Source: Flavobacterium nitrogenifigens (GTDB taxonomy: Bacteria > Bacteroidota > Bacteroidia > Flavobacteriales > Flavobacteriaceae). Taken from it: DNA of 64,000 bases. This document shows, one piece after another, positions 9,580-18,989 of this stretch (position 1 is its first letter; every line of letters starts with the position of its first letter). Position numbers and translations under genes: made by a program. The notes under the pieces were generated by a model. It made no database searches. It had not been told where the DNA came from and worked only from the letters and a program-made list of their open reading frames with translations. Location: assembly GCF_003254565.1 (NCBI RefSeq), contig NZ_QJRI01000162.1:1-64000 (forward strand), read 5' to 3'.

Positions 9580-10317
9580 CTAAAACCCAATACTATTCCC
9601 GCCATCAACAGGCAATACTGTACCTGTAGTATATTTTGATTCGCTTAAAGCAAAATAATAAACCGCATCTGCAATGTCTGAAGGCTCGCCTAAATAGCCC
9701 ATTGGCGTTCTTCCCAATACTTTATTTTTTCTTTCCGGATCGTTATCAAGCGCTGTTGATGACATTTTCGTTTTAATGAATCCTGGAGCAATACAGTTGG
9801 CACGAATGCCAAACTGAGCCAATTCAACAGCCATAGCACGCGTCATCGCTTCAATAGCGCCTTTGCTTGACGAATACGCAATTACTTTTGGAATTCCGTA
9901 TTGTGATGCCATCGAACTGATATTAATGATGCTTCCGCCTCCGTTTTCTTTCATGTTTTTAATCACTTCTCTGCTTACGGCAAAAACGCTCAATAAATTG
10001 GTGTGAATTATCGAAAGGAAATCTTCATTTGTTACCTCGGGAATTTCTTTTTTCATATTGATTCCGGCGTTGTTGACCAAAATATCAATCGAACTGTTTT
10101 TGGCAATGCTTTCAATCATTGCCGGAATTCCTTTCAAATCATTTAAATCAAAGATTACAGGAATGGCATTTTCTCCAATTTCTTTACAGGCGTCTTCTGT
10201 TTTTTCTTTCGATCTGCCAATTATATAAGTTGTGATTCCGTTGTCGCAAAGCTTTTTTGCCGTTGCAAAACCTAATCCCGAATTTCCTCCCGTTACAATT
10301 GCCGTTTTCTTGCTCAT
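9580..10317 (-). CDS. SDR-family oxidoreductase, probable D-fructuronate reductase (mannonate oxidoreductase)
   Basis: Classical short-chain dehydrogenase, 245 aa. Visible motifs are the NAD(P)-binding TGGNSGLGFA at residues 9-18, NNAG in the middle, an active-site Ser in INISSMAS and YSSSKGA with the catalytic Tyr and Lys. Lying directly upstream of uxuA in a glucuronoxylan operon, it most likely interconverts fructuronate and mannonate as a non-orthologous replacement for UxuB. That role is inference; annotation as a gluconate or 2-deoxygluconate dehydrogenase is the alternative. It follows GH67 after a 167-nt spacer with a hairpin. Confidence 0.85.
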   Translation of the reverse strand: MSKKTAIVTGGNSGLGFATAKKLCDNGITTYIIGRSKEKTEDACKEIGENAIPVIFDLNDLKGIPAMIESIAKNSSIDILVNNAGINMKKEIPEVTNEDFLSIIHTNLLSVFAVSREVIKNMKENGGGSIINISSMASQYGIPKVIAYSSSKGAIEAMTRAMAVELAQFGIRANCIAPGFIKTKMSSTALDNDPERKNKVLGRTPMGYLGEPSDIADAVYYFALSESKYTTGTVLPVDGGNSIGF

Positions 10318-10381
10318 AACTTTTATGCTATATTTTTAGAATGCTGCTAAAACGGATTCGCTATCGCGAAAACGCTTATTT

Positions 10382-10466
10382 ACACAGATTTTTTATTTAC
10401 GATTTTAATTGGAAAAAATCCGTTTTTTCCCGTGTCTTCGCAATAGTGAATCTGCGTCATCTGTGT
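10382..10466. repeat. Intergenic inverted repeat between GH67 and the SDR gene
   Basis: ACACAGAT (10382-10389) and ATCTGTGT (10459-10466) are the perfect outer arms of a larger imperfect palindrome, with an inner GATTTT/AAAATC pair. No T-run follows. It is the third hairpin-bearing spacer of this operon. Confidence 0.55.
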
Positions 10467-10484
10467 TACAATTATCCAATTTAT

Positions 10485-12638
10485 TTATCCATTTCCCGGT
10501 GCAAAAGGAAATTTTAATGATTTAAAATACTCTAATGTTTGTGTCGGTTTTTCTACTCCATCAGGAAGCGCTTTTCCTGAAAACTGCTGAAAATACAGCA
10601 AACAGGCATCGCGCCACCACTTTGCTTCTTTATGCTGAATTTCCAATAGCATTTTCACTTCATTAAATCGTTCACTGTCTATATAGTTTTCAGTTTTGTT
10701 CCAAACATCCTGCATTTTTCTAACCTGATCTACACCTTGCTGATATTTTAGCGCCAAGCCATTCCAAAGCGTTTGTCCGTTTTTCAGTTTATAATCCCAT
10801 GAAAGATGATGAAACCATAGCAGCTCTTTTTCAGGACAAGTTTCTACATTATCAAAAAGTTTGGCAGCTTCCGGTGCATATTGCCAAACAGCATCTGTTC
10901 CTGACTTCGATCGGTCGAAACCTATTCCGTTTTTATCTGCTTTATGATAATACGTCGGATTCCATTCTGGTCTTGATAAATTGGAAACCCAAGGTCCTGG
11001 TCCGTAATGATGCCCTGTATCCATAATATGATGCAAACCAAGCGGTGTCATATAATTGACAACGGCTTCACGCGATTCAATCATGATATTTTTTACTGGC
11101 TTAATGAAATTTTCATTATTAGAAAATGTGCTTCTCAACCATTCCTCTGCAATAACTTCAGAATCTAAATACGGATTCCATGCCAATCGTCCGAAACCGT
11201 ACCAATTGGCTTGCGCAAAAGGATGTCCTGTCCAATTTAAATCGTTACCAATATTAGCAACACCGGCAGTTCCCGTTAGTTTATTTTTATATAAAGTGCC
11301 ATCAACAACTTTAGCAACCGTTGAACCTTTTCCTTTTTGAAAGGTATCCGATTCCAAAACTTCCTGAAATAATTTAGGCAGAAAAACCAAATGTGCGCTA
11401 AAACCTAAATATTCCTGCGTAATTTGAAATTCCATCATTAAAGGCGTTTTTGGCATGGCTCCAAATAACGGATGAAACGGCTCTCTTGGTTGAAAATCAA
11501 TCGCTCCGTTTTTGACTTGAACCATTACATTCTCTTTGAATTTCCCGTCATACGGCTGAAATTCGGCATAAGCCTGTTTAGCGCGATCATTGGCATCATG
11601 TTCAGAATATACAAAGGCTCTCCACATAATTACACCGCCAAAAGGTGCAACGGCATCAGCCAGCATATTAGCGCCATCAACATGATCTCTGCCGTAATTT
11701 TGAGGCCCTGGCTGACCTTCTGAATTGGCTTTTACCAAAAATCCGCCAAAATCTGGAATTCGTTTATAGATTTCAGCCGACTTATTTTTCCACCAGTTAA
11801 TCACTTCAGGATCTTTTGGATCGGCTGTTTTTAGATTTCCGATTTCAATTGGCGCCGAAAATCTTGCCGTTAGATAGACTTTTATTCCATAAGGTCTGAA
11901 AACATTGGCTAATGCTTCCACTTTTTCCAAATACTGCGGAGTCAGAATTAAGGCGTTTGCATTTACATTGGTTAAAACCGTTCCGTTAATTCCGATTGAG
12001 GCATTCGCTCTAGCGTAATCAATATAGCGCTGGTCTATAAAATCTGGAAGTTTCTGCCAGTTCCATAACGAAAATCCAGCATAGCCACGTTCTACCGTTC
12101 TGTCAAGATTGTCCCAATGATTTAAGATTCTGATATTCGTTTTTGGAGAATCAGCAATATTTAAATCTTTAACCGATTTATTGGTTTGCAATATTCTCAG
12201 GAAATGAAAAACGCCATACAAAACAGCAATATCATTCTTTCCTGTAATGACTATCTGCTTTTTATTTTTAAGTAAAATGGCTTTGATAACAAAACCTTCA
12301 GTATTGATTTTATTCAAATCAGCTTGCAATTCTGTTTTGATTTCGGAACTTAAATTCATTTGTGAGCCAACGATTAGATTATTCTCTCCTTTTACGTCTT
12401 TTCTGATTTCAGGAATACTTCCTAACATATCCGCAAATCCAGTTTTGAGTTCTTTTTCAGCAATTTTAATGGTTTCAGAATTTCCTAATACTGCAATGCC
12501 TTTAAGATTGTTCTTGTATTCAGAAGCTGCTGTTGAATCAGCAACTGTATTATACTGAAGCCACAATTTATAATCCTTTTGCGCTGCGGTCGAAAAGGAA
12601 ATAAGAAGAAACAGGAAAACAAATCTTAATGAAGTCAT
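10485..12638 (-). CDS. GH67 alpha-glucuronidase
   Basis: Releases (4-O-methyl-)glucuronic acid from the non-reducing terminal xylose of aldouronic oligosaccharides. The 717-aa length is typical. The acid Glu is in NSEGQPGPQNYG near residue 307, and the Asp/Glu pair acting as base lies in GAIDFQPREPF near 385. LNHWDNLDRTVERGYAG and FSLWNW near 190 match the family N-terminal part of the barrel. A signal peptide (FVFLFLLISFSTAAQ) indicates periplasmic location. It is the first gene of the long minus-strand operon and has a LacI-type operator 120 nt upstream. Confidence 0.95.
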   Translation of the reverse strand: MTSLRFVFLFLLISFSTAAQKDYKLWLQYNTVADSTAASEYKNNLKGIAVLGNSETIKIAEKELKTGFADMLGSIPEIRKDVKGENNLIVGSQMNLSSEIKTELQADLNKINTEGFVIKAILLKNKKQIVITGKNDIAVLYGVFHFLRILQTNKSVKDLNIADSPKTNIRILNHWDNLDRTVERGYAGFSLWNWQKLPDFIDQRYIDYARANASIGINGTVLTNVNANALILTPQYLEKVEALANVFRPYGIKVYLTARFSAPIEIGNLKTADPKDPEVINWWKNKSAEIYKRIPDFGGFLVKANSEGQPGPQNYGRDHVDGANMLADAVAPFGGVIMWRAFVYSEHDANDRAKQAYAEFQPYDGKFKENVMVQVKNGAIDFQPREPFHPLFGAMPKTPLMMEFQITQEYLGFSAHLVFLPKLFQEVLESDTFQKGKGSTVAKVVDGTLYKNKLTGTAGVANIGNDLNWTGHPFAQANWYGFGRLAWNPYLDSEVIAEEWLRSTFSNNENFIKPVKNIMIESREAVVNYMTPLGLHHIMDTGHHYGPGPWVSNLSRPEWNPTYYHKADKNGIGFDRSKSGTDAVWQYAPEAAKLFDNVETCPEKELLWFHHLSWDYKLKNGQTLWNGLALKYQQGVDQVRKMQDVWNKTENYIDSERFNEVKMLLEIQHKEAKWWRDACLLYFQQFSGKALPDGVEKPTQTLEYFKSLKFPFAPGNG

Positions 12639-12757
12639 TGGCTTTAATTTATTCTTGACAATTTCATTTTTACAACATCAATATTTTACACCTTATTAAA
12701 AGCATATAATAAAATTTTGAACCGAAAAATGCATTATTCTAAACAAAACAATAATTG

Positions 12758-12779
12758 CAATCGGTTGCGTAAAAATATA
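12758..12779 (-). promoter_or_regulatory. LacI-type operator and promoter of the GH67 operon
   Basis: CAATCGGTTG at 12758-12767 (12-bp palindrome with its flanking G and C). On the minus strand a TATATTTT box (12772-12779) precedes it by exactly 4 nt, the same layout as at 4263-4284. A bound repressor would overlap the start point. Confidence 0.6.
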
Positions 12780-12847
12780 GGATTGTTGTTTAAGAAAAAA
12801 ATTTTGGATGCCTTTTTTTCAAAAAAATAATTTATTTAACAAATAAA

Positions 12848-12876
12848 AGCAGGATAATTACAAAAACTATCCTGCT
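12848..12876 (-). terminator. Rho-independent terminator of the LacI gene
   Basis: AGCAGGATA (12848-12856) and TATCCTGCT (12868-12876) form a 9-bp stem with an 11-nt loop. On the minus strand it is followed by a T-rich tract, 21 nt after the regulator's stop codon. It separates lacI from the GH67 operon. Confidence 0.75.
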
Positions 12877-12896
12877 CTGTAGCATCTTAAAAATAA

Positions 12897-13925
12897 TTAC
12901 TTTTGAGTAGATTCTCTCGCGAGTACTTCTGTATTTAAAAAAGTGATTTCTTTCGCATCGTCATTTTTAGACGATTTCAAATTCTTAATGATAATTTCAG
13001 CTGCCGCTTTTCCCATTTTTTCTGCAGGATGCGTAATAGTCGATATATTTGGATCAATAATCTGCGAAATTGGATCATTATTAAAACCAATTACTTTAAA
13101 GTCTTCGGGGACTCTGATTCCGCGTTTTTTTGCAGTTTGAACTGCGCTTACAGCCAAAATATCTCCTGGTGCGAACAATCCGTCCGGAATTGGCTTTAAA
13201 TCAAATAAAGCGTTGCTGCCCTTTACCCCGTCTTCATATGTAACCGAATTCAAGTTGATAATTAATTCTTCGTCCACTTCGATATTATGATCTTTTAAGG
13301 CTTCAATATAACCTCTTTTCCTTTCATTATACAAGTTTCCCAATTCTGAACCAGCAGAAAAATGGGCAATACGGATGCAGCCTTGTTCAATAAGATGTTT
13401 GGTTGCTTTGTAACCTGCTGTATAATTGTCAATTACAACTCTAAAAGTATTATATCCTTTTGGAACTCTATCCACAAAAACCAACGGAATATTATTATTT
13501 GAAAACTGATGGAAATGAGCTGTATCGCTTGTTTCCATTGCCAGAGAACAAATTACGCCGCTTACGCGATTGCTATATAAAGATTTGGCCATATTAACTT
13601 CTTCTTCATATGAGTCGTGCGACTGCATAATAATTACGGTATAATCCGATTTTTGAGCCGCGATTTCGATTCCGCTAATCAGAGAAGATAAAAAGGGCTG
13701 TGTAACGGTAGGAATCAAAACGCCAATGGTTCTGGTTTTGTTCCCACGCAAACCTGCTGCTAAAGTATTCGGGACAAAACCCATTTCTTCAGCGGTTTTT
13801 TTCACTTTTTTAATCGTCTTATCACTTATCGTGTGATGATCTTTTAAAGCTCGTGAAATAGTAGATGTTGCCAGATTAAGCCTCTCAGCAATATCATAAA
13901 TCGTTACATATTTATTTTCTTCCAT
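12897..13925 (-). CDS. LacI-family transcriptional regulator of the xylan locus
   Basis: Typical 342-aa LacI/GalR protein. The N-terminal helix-turn-helix plus hinge helix (TIYDIAERLNLATSTISRAL and NTLAAGLRGN, residues 8-60) is followed by a periplasmic-binding-like sensor (TRTIGVLIPTVTQPF onward). It sits between the GH67 operon and the divergent GH3 gene. Five copies of CAATCGGTTG around the locus are the obvious operator candidates, since LacI proteins bind short CG-centred palindromes. Its own promoter has no such site close by but contains a duplicated -7 element. The effector is probably a xylan- or glucuronate-derived sugar, which is inference. Confidence 0.93.
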   Translation of the reverse strand: MEENKYVTIYDIAERLNLATSTISRALKDHHTISDKTIKKVKKTAEEMGFVPNTLAAGLRGNKTRTIGVLIPTVTQPFLSSLISGIEIAAQKSDYTVIIMQSHDSYEEEVNMAKSLYSNRVSGVICSLAMETSDTAHFHQFSNNNIPLVFVDRVPKGYNTFRVVIDNYTAGYKATKHLIEQGCIRIAHFSAGSELGNLYNERKRGYIEALKDHNIEVDEELIINLNSVTYEDGVKGSNALFDLKPIPDGLFAPGDILAVSAVQTAKKRGIRVPEDFKVIGFNNDPISQIIDPNISTITHPAEKMGKAAAEIIIKNLKSSKNDDAKEITFLNTEVLARESTQK

Positions 13926-14011
13926 TACTATTATGATTAGTCGTAAATTTTGAACATAATTTAAAAAGTTTAGTACAGCAATTCAATACCGCCTGTTTTC
14001 GTTTTACATGA

Positions 14012-14041
14012 CAAATTTACTTATAACAAATTTACTTATAA
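14012..14041 (-). repeat. Perfect 15-bp tandem duplication with two -7 boxes upstream of lacI
   Basis: CAAATTTACTTATAA occurs twice back to back (14012-14026, 14027-14041). On the minus strand each copy supplies TAAATTTG, a perfect Bacteroidetes -7 match. For the proximal box, TTGG at 14042-14045 gives a 22-nt spacing to a -33-like element. It lies 87 nt upstream of the regulator's ATG. Confidence 0.75.
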
Positions 14042-14151
14042 CCAATAGAAAACGTAAACATTTATCATCAAAAATAATTAAAAAAAACAGTAAAATGGCA
14101 TTATTTATCAAATAACACTCTAAAGTTAAATTATTTTTCTTTCCTTTACAC

Positions 14152-14161
14152 AATCGGTTGC
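14152..14161. promoter_or_regulatory. LacI-type operator upstream of the GH3 gene
   Basis: CAATCGGTTG, 64 nt upstream of the GH3 ATG and about 226 nt upstream of the divergent lacI start. It is preceded by TTTACA, resembling the TTTACR that flanks the sites at 4263 and 12758. Confidence 0.55.
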
Positions 14162-14224
14162 AATTTATTTTAAAATAAAAAATACAGCACTTCATCAGTC
14201 CCAGCATCAGTAAAATTTATTTAT

Positions 14225-16852
14225 ATGAAAACAAAAAAAATAAAATATCAGATCCTGATATTAATCTCTCTTTGGTGCACTGCACAGAATAAAGATTCTA
14301 AATTTCCTTTTCAAAATACTGATCTCACTTTTGAAGAACGAGTAGAAAACTTAGTGGGGCAATTAACATTAGAAGAAAAAGTGGCACAAATGCTAAATGC
14401 GGCACCTGCTATACCGCGACTGGGAATTCCTGCTTATGACTGGTGGAACGAAACGCTTCATGGGGTCGCTAGAACTCCTTTTAAAACAACCGTTTTCCCG
14501 CAGGCGATTGCAATGGCCGCTACTTTCGATAAAAACTCGCTTTTCAAAATGGCCGATTATTCTGCTCTAGAAGGCAGAGCCATTTACAATAAGGCTGTTG
14601 AACTTAACAGAACCAACGAACGTTATTTAGGGCTTACTTACTGGACCCCAAATATTAATATTTTTAGAGATCCCAGATGGGGACGCGGACAGGAAACTTA
14701 TGGAGAAGATCCTTATCTGACAGCTATTTTAGGCGATGCATTTGTCAAAGGCCTTCAAGGAGATGATCCTAAATATCTTAAAGCTGCAGCCTGTGCAAAA
14801 CACTATGCTGTACACAGCGGGCCAGAATCTCTACGCCACACTTTTGATGTGGATGTAACTCCATATGAACTTTGGGACACCTATCTGCCCGCTTTCAAAA
14901 AATTAATCACCAGCTCTAAAGTTGCAGGGGTTATGTGCGCTTACAATGCCTTTAGAACCCAGCCATGCTGCGCCAGTGATATCCTAATGAATGACATTCT
15001 AAGAAATGAATGGAAATTTACCGGTTATGTCACATCTGACTGCTGGGCTATTGATGATTTTTTCAAAAACCATAAAACACATTCTGATGCTGCATCTGCT
15101 TCAGCCGATGCAGTGCTCCATGGAACAGATATTGACTGCGGAACAGATGCTTATAAATCGCTTGTTCAAGCTGTTAAAAACGGACAAATTACCGAAAAAC
15201 AGATTGATGCTTCTGTAAAACGTCTTTTTTTGATCCGTTTTAGGCTGGGCATGTTTGATCCTGTCTCAATGGTTAAATATGCACAGACTCCAAATTCAGT
15301 TCTAGAATCAGAAAATCATAAGGAGCATGCTCTAAAAATGGCCAGACAATCTATAGTAATGCTTAAAAACGAAAGAAATACGCTTCCATTAAGCAAAAAA
15401 CTGAAAAAGATTGTTGTTTTAGGTCCAAATGCAGATAATTCAATCTCAATACTTGGAAATTACAACGGAACTCCATCAAAACTAACAACAGTTTTGCAAG
15501 GCATTAAAGAGAAAGTCAGCCCTGAAACTGAAGTGGTTTACGAAAAAGCCACCAGCTTTACAAATGATACATTACTGGTTTACAAAGATCTAAAGAGCCG
15601 TTATTCTTATGAAGGAAAACAAGGCTTTAAAGCTGAGTATTATAATAACAATACCTTATCTGGCGCACCTGAAACTACGAGAACTGAATCTGAAATAAAT
15701 AATTTCTGGCAGGAAGGAGAAATGGTTGCCCAAAACATCAAAGCAAATCATTTTTCGGCACGCTATACTACCAATTTTAAAGCAGATGAGGATGGTTCAA
15801 TTACTTTTGAAGTGGCTGCAGATGACGGTTACAGGTTTATTGTTGACGGTAAAGAAGTTATAGATGCCTGGAAAAAAAACCGATGGGGAGCAAAAACATA
15901 CAAACTGCAAACCAAAAAAGATTCTGTTTATAAACTAGTGTTGGAATATTGGCAAGGTGAAGGAAAAGCTGAAGTGGCTCTGCAAACCGGGAATTTTATA
16001 AAAACAGATTTTGCGAATTTAATTGGGCGCCATAAAAATGCAGATGCCTTTATTTTTGCAGGAGGCATTTCTCCCCAACTTGAAGGAGAAGAAATGCCTG
16101 TTGATGCGCCCGGATTTAATGGTGGAGACCGTACTTCCATCCTACTTCCAGAAGTGCAGACAAAACTTCTAAAAACGCTTCAATCTTCTGGAAAACCCGT
16201 AATTTTTCTCATGATGACCGGCAGCGCAATAGCTGTGCCTTGGGAAGCAGAAAACATTCCGGCTATTCTAAACATATGGTATGGCGGACAATCTGCTGGA
16301 ACGGCCTCTGCCGATGTCATTTTTGGCGATTACAATCCTGCAGGAAGACTTCCGGTAACCTTTTACAAAGACGATTCCGATTTGCCTTCTTTTGTTGATT
16401 ATAAAATGGACAATAAAACATATCGTTACTTTAAAGGCACTCCTTTATACGGATTTGGCTATGGCTTAAGCTATACTGAATTCAAATACAGCGCAGTAAA
16501 AGCTCCTGCAAAAATAAAAAAGGGTCAGCCAGCCACTATTTCTGTTAAAGTAACCAATGCCGGAAAAATGGAAGGAGAAGAAGTTGCGCAACTGTATTTA
16601 ATTAATCCAAATGCATCCATAAAATCTCCTTTAAAAAGCCTCAAAGGATTTGAAAGGTTCAACTTGAAACCTGGCCAAAGTACCGTTGTCAATTTTGCTC
16701 TTTCTCCTGAAGATCTTTCTTATGTGACAGAAAACGGAAGCTTAAAACCATATGAAGGCAAAATTCAAATTGCAGTTGGAGGTTCGCAGCCAGATGAAAA
16801 AAATCGAACAAAAGGCAATATTATAACTCAAACTTTAGAAATAGAAAAATAA
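14225..16852 (+). CDS. GH3 beta-xylosidase with inserted PA14 domain
   Basis: Exo-acting beta-glycosidase, here most likely a beta-xylosidase acting on xylo-oligosaccharides. The GH3 N-terminal barrel includes EATYG-type blocks around residues 120-165 and the nucleophile Asp272 in TSDCWAIDDF. The C-terminal sandwich (VVLGPNADN, near 400) is interrupted by a PA14 carbohydrate-binding-like domain (about 461-595, GFKAEYYNN to VALQTGNF). A fibronectin-III-like domain ends the protein (about 760-870). An N-terminal signal peptide predicts export; Trp before the Cys argues against a lipobox. At 875 aa it is the normal size for PA14-type GH3 enzymes. It is transcribed away from lacI behind its own operator and followed by transketolase. 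Confidence 0.93.
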   Translation: MKTKKIKYQILILISLWCTAQNKDSKFPFQNTDLTFEERVENLVGQLTLEEKVAQMLNAAPAIPRLGIPAYDWWNETLHGVARTPFKTTVFPQAIAMAATFDKNSLFKMADYSALEGRAIYNKAVELNRTNERYLGLTYWTPNINIFRDPRWGRGQETYGEDPYLTAILGDAFVKGLQGDDPKYLKAAACAKHYAVHSGPESLRHTFDVDVTPYELWDTYLPAFKKLITSSKVAGVMCAYNAFRTQPCCASDILMNDILRNEWKFTGYVTSDCWAIDDFFKNHKTHSDAASASADAVLHGTDIDCGTDAYKSLVQAVKNGQITEKQIDASVKRLFLIRFRLGMFDPVSMVKYAQTPNSVLESENHKEHALKMARQSIVMLKNERNTLPLSKKLKKIVVLGPNADNSISILGNYNGTPSKLTTVLQGIKEKVSPETEVVYEKATSFTNDTLLVYKDLKSRYSYEGKQGFKAEYYNNNTLSGAPETTRTESEINNFWQEGEMVAQNIKANHFSARYTTNFKADEDGSITFEVAADDGYRFIVDGKEVIDAWKKNRWGAKTYKLQTKKDSVYKLVLEYWQGEGKAEVALQTGNFIKTDFANLIGRHKNADAFIFAGGISPQLEGEEMPVDAPGFNGGDRTSILLPEVQTKLLKTLQSSGKPVIFLMMTGSAIAVPWEAENIPAILNIWYGGQSAGTASADVIFGDYNPAGRLPVTFYKDDSDLPSFVDYKMDNKTYRYFKGTPLYGFGYGLSYTEFKYSAVKAPAKIKKGQPATISVKVTNAGKMEGEEVAQLYLINPNASIKSPLKSLKGFERFNLKPGQSTVVNFALSPEDLSYVTENGSLKPYEGKIQIAVGGSQPDEKNRTKGNIITQTLEIEK

Positions 16853-16863
16853 TTAATTAGCAG

Positions 16864-16894
16864 TGCCTTTGGATTTTAATTTTAATCAAAGGCA
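16864..16894. other. Hairpin between GH3 and transketolase genes
   Basis: TGCCTTTG (16864-16871) and CAAAGGCA (16887-16894) form a perfect 8-bp stem. No T-run follows on the plus strand, so it could be a weak attenuator between two co-transcribed genes. Confidence 0.5.
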
Positions 16895-16924
16895 TATCAT
16901 TAGCATTTATTAAAAAACTTAAAA

Positions 16925-18961
16925 ATGGACAAGACAATAGACCAATTATCAGCAGATAATATTAGAGCTTTAGCAATATCAATGGTTGAAAAAGCAAATT
17001 CCGGACATCCTGGAGGATCAATGGGAGGAGCAGATTTTATGCACATTTTATATTCTGAATATTTGAAATATGATCCAACTGAAATGAACTGGATTTTTAG
17101 AGATCGTTTTTTTATGGACGCTGGGCATTTATCTGCATTAATGTACGCCCAATACTATCTTTTGGGAAATTATGAAAAAACAGATCTTGAAAATTTCAGA
17201 CAATGGGGTTCTGTAACGCCTGGCCATCCAGAAATTGATGTAAAGAGAGGTATTGAAAACACATCCGGTCCATTGGGACAAGGGCATGTTATGGGCGTTG
17301 GAGCTGCCATTGCCGCTAAATTCCTATCTGAAAAATTCGATAATTTATTTGATCACAAAATATATGGTTTTATAACAGACGGAGGCATTCAGGAAGAAAT
17401 TTCGCAGGGAGCAGGAAGGATTGCAGGACATTTGGGATTAAACAATTTTATCATGTTTTATGATTCCAATGATGTGCAATTATCATCCATGACTGACGAA
17501 GTAACGAGTGAAAATACAGCCGCAAAATATGAATCTTGGGGATGGAAGGTCATAACTATTGATGCTCACAATCATACCCAGATACGTTCTGCGTTAAACG
17601 CAGCAAATGCCGAATTAAAAAGGCCTACGCTTATTATTGGAAGGACAATTATGGGAAAAGGCTGCGTAACTTCTGAGGGCACATTATACGAAGGGCAATG
17701 TGAACTTCATGGCAAACCTATCGGGGCAACAAAAGCAGACTTTATAAAGACACTTGAAAACTTGGGCGCTGATCCACAAGATTCTTTTGCCATTTACAGC
17801 AGCGTTGAAGGCCATTATCAAAAAGTTTTAGAACAAAAAACTAAGGATGCTGCAGAAAAGAAATCAAAAATTTTGGCGTGGGAAAGCCAAAATCCTGAAT
17901 CTGCTATAAAAATCCAGCAGTTCTTCAGCGGAGAACTTCCTGAAATGGACTTCAGTTCTATATCTCAAAAAGCTAATGCGGCAACACGCGATGCTTCTGC
18001 GGAGGTTTTAGGCTATTTGGCTGAAAAAATAGAAAACATGATTGTTTCTTCTGCTGATTTGTCTAACAGCGATAAAACGGACGGTTTCTTGAAAAAGACT
18101 TCAGTGATGCAGAAAGATAACTTTAGCGGAGCATTTCTTCAAGCAGGCGTCGCCGAACTTACAATGGCCGCAATTGCAAATGGAATGGCTCTGCATGGCG
18201 GAGTAATTCCTGTTGTAGCCACTTTCTTTGTTTTTTCTGATTATATGAAACCAGCCATGCGTCTTGCTGCAATTCAGGAGCTTCCTGTAAAATATGTGTT
18301 CACGCATGATTCGTTTAGAGTCGGAGAAGATGGGCCAACGCATCAGCCGATTGAACAAGAGGCTCAGATCAGGCTTTTAGAAAAAATTAAAAACCATTCT
18401 GGCCGTCAAAGCTTTTTGGCACTGCGCCCAGCCGATGCGGCTGAAACTTCGGTAGCTTGGCAAATGGCTGTTGAAAATAAAACAACTCCTACAGCATTAA
18501 TCCTTTCAAGACAAAACATCAAAGATCTTCCGTACAAGGATCCAAAATTTGCAGCTGCATCACAAGCTAAAAAAGGGGGATATCTAATTAAAGAAAACCA
18601 AAATCCAGATCTTACTTTGATCGGAAACGGATCTGAGGTTGCCACTCTTTTAGAAGCAGCCTCTGAATTGGAAAAAACAAAACAGTTAAAGATAAATGTT
18701 GCTTCCATTATTTCTGAGGGCATTTTCAGATCTCAACCAAAAGAATATCAAGAAAGCATTATTCCAAAAGACGGATTGGTTTTCGGTCTGACAGCCGGTC
18801 TTTCTATTAATCTTGAAAGTTTAGTGGGTTCTCGAGGAATTGTCTATGGTTTAGATCATTTTGGCTACTCAGCTCCAGCTTCAGTTTTAGATCAAAAATT
18901 TGGATTTACGGCTGAAAATATTAGCAATGAGATTGTAAAATATTTAGGAATAGCACATTAG
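16925..18961 (+). CDS. tkt: Transketolase
   Basis: Thiamine-diphosphate enzyme of the non-oxidative pentose phosphate pathway; consumes the xylulose 5-phosphate made by xylulokinase. It is full length (678 aa) with both halves: HPGGSMGGADF near 28, SGPLGQGH near 115, the ThDP/metal motif TDGGIQEEIS near 155 (normally GDG), the Glu of GVAELTM near 405 and VGEDGPTHQPIEQ near 465. Its location after GH3 in the xylan locus suggests a substrate-induced isozyme in addition to a housekeeping copy. The Thr in place of Gly in the GDG motif is notable but Asp-Gly is kept. Confidence 0.93.
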   Translation: MDKTIDQLSADNIRALAISMVEKANSGHPGGSMGGADFMHILYSEYLKYDPTEMNWIFRDRFFMDAGHLSALMYAQYYLLGNYEKTDLENFRQWGSVTPGHPEIDVKRGIENTSGPLGQGHVMGVGAAIAAKFLSEKFDNLFDHKIYGFITDGGIQEEISQGAGRIAGHLGLNNFIMFYDSNDVQLSSMTDEVTSENTAAKYESWGWKVITIDAHNHTQIRSALNAANAELKRPTLIIGRTIMGKGCVTSEGTLYEGQCELHGKPIGATKADFIKTLENLGADPQDSFAIYSSVEGHYQKVLEQKTKDAAEKKSKILAWESQNPESAIKIQQFFSGELPEMDFSSISQKANAATRDASAEVLGYLAEKIENMIVSSADLSNSDKTDGFLKKTSVMQKDNFSGAFLQAGVAELTMAAIANGMALHGGVIPVVATFFVFSDYMKPAMRLAAIQELPVKYVFTHDSFRVGEDGPTHQPIEQEAQIRLLEKIKNHSGRQSFLALRPADAAETSVAWQMAVENKTTPTALILSRQNIKDLPYKDPKFAAASQAKKGGYLIKENQNPDLTLIGNGSEVATLLEAASELEKTKQLKINVASIISEGIFRSQPKEYQESIIPKDGLVFGLTAGLSINLESLVGSRGIVYGLDHFGYSAPASVLDQKFGFTAENISNEIVKYLGIAH

Positions 18962-18989
18962 AATTGCCTTCTATTTTGCCACAAAAAAG

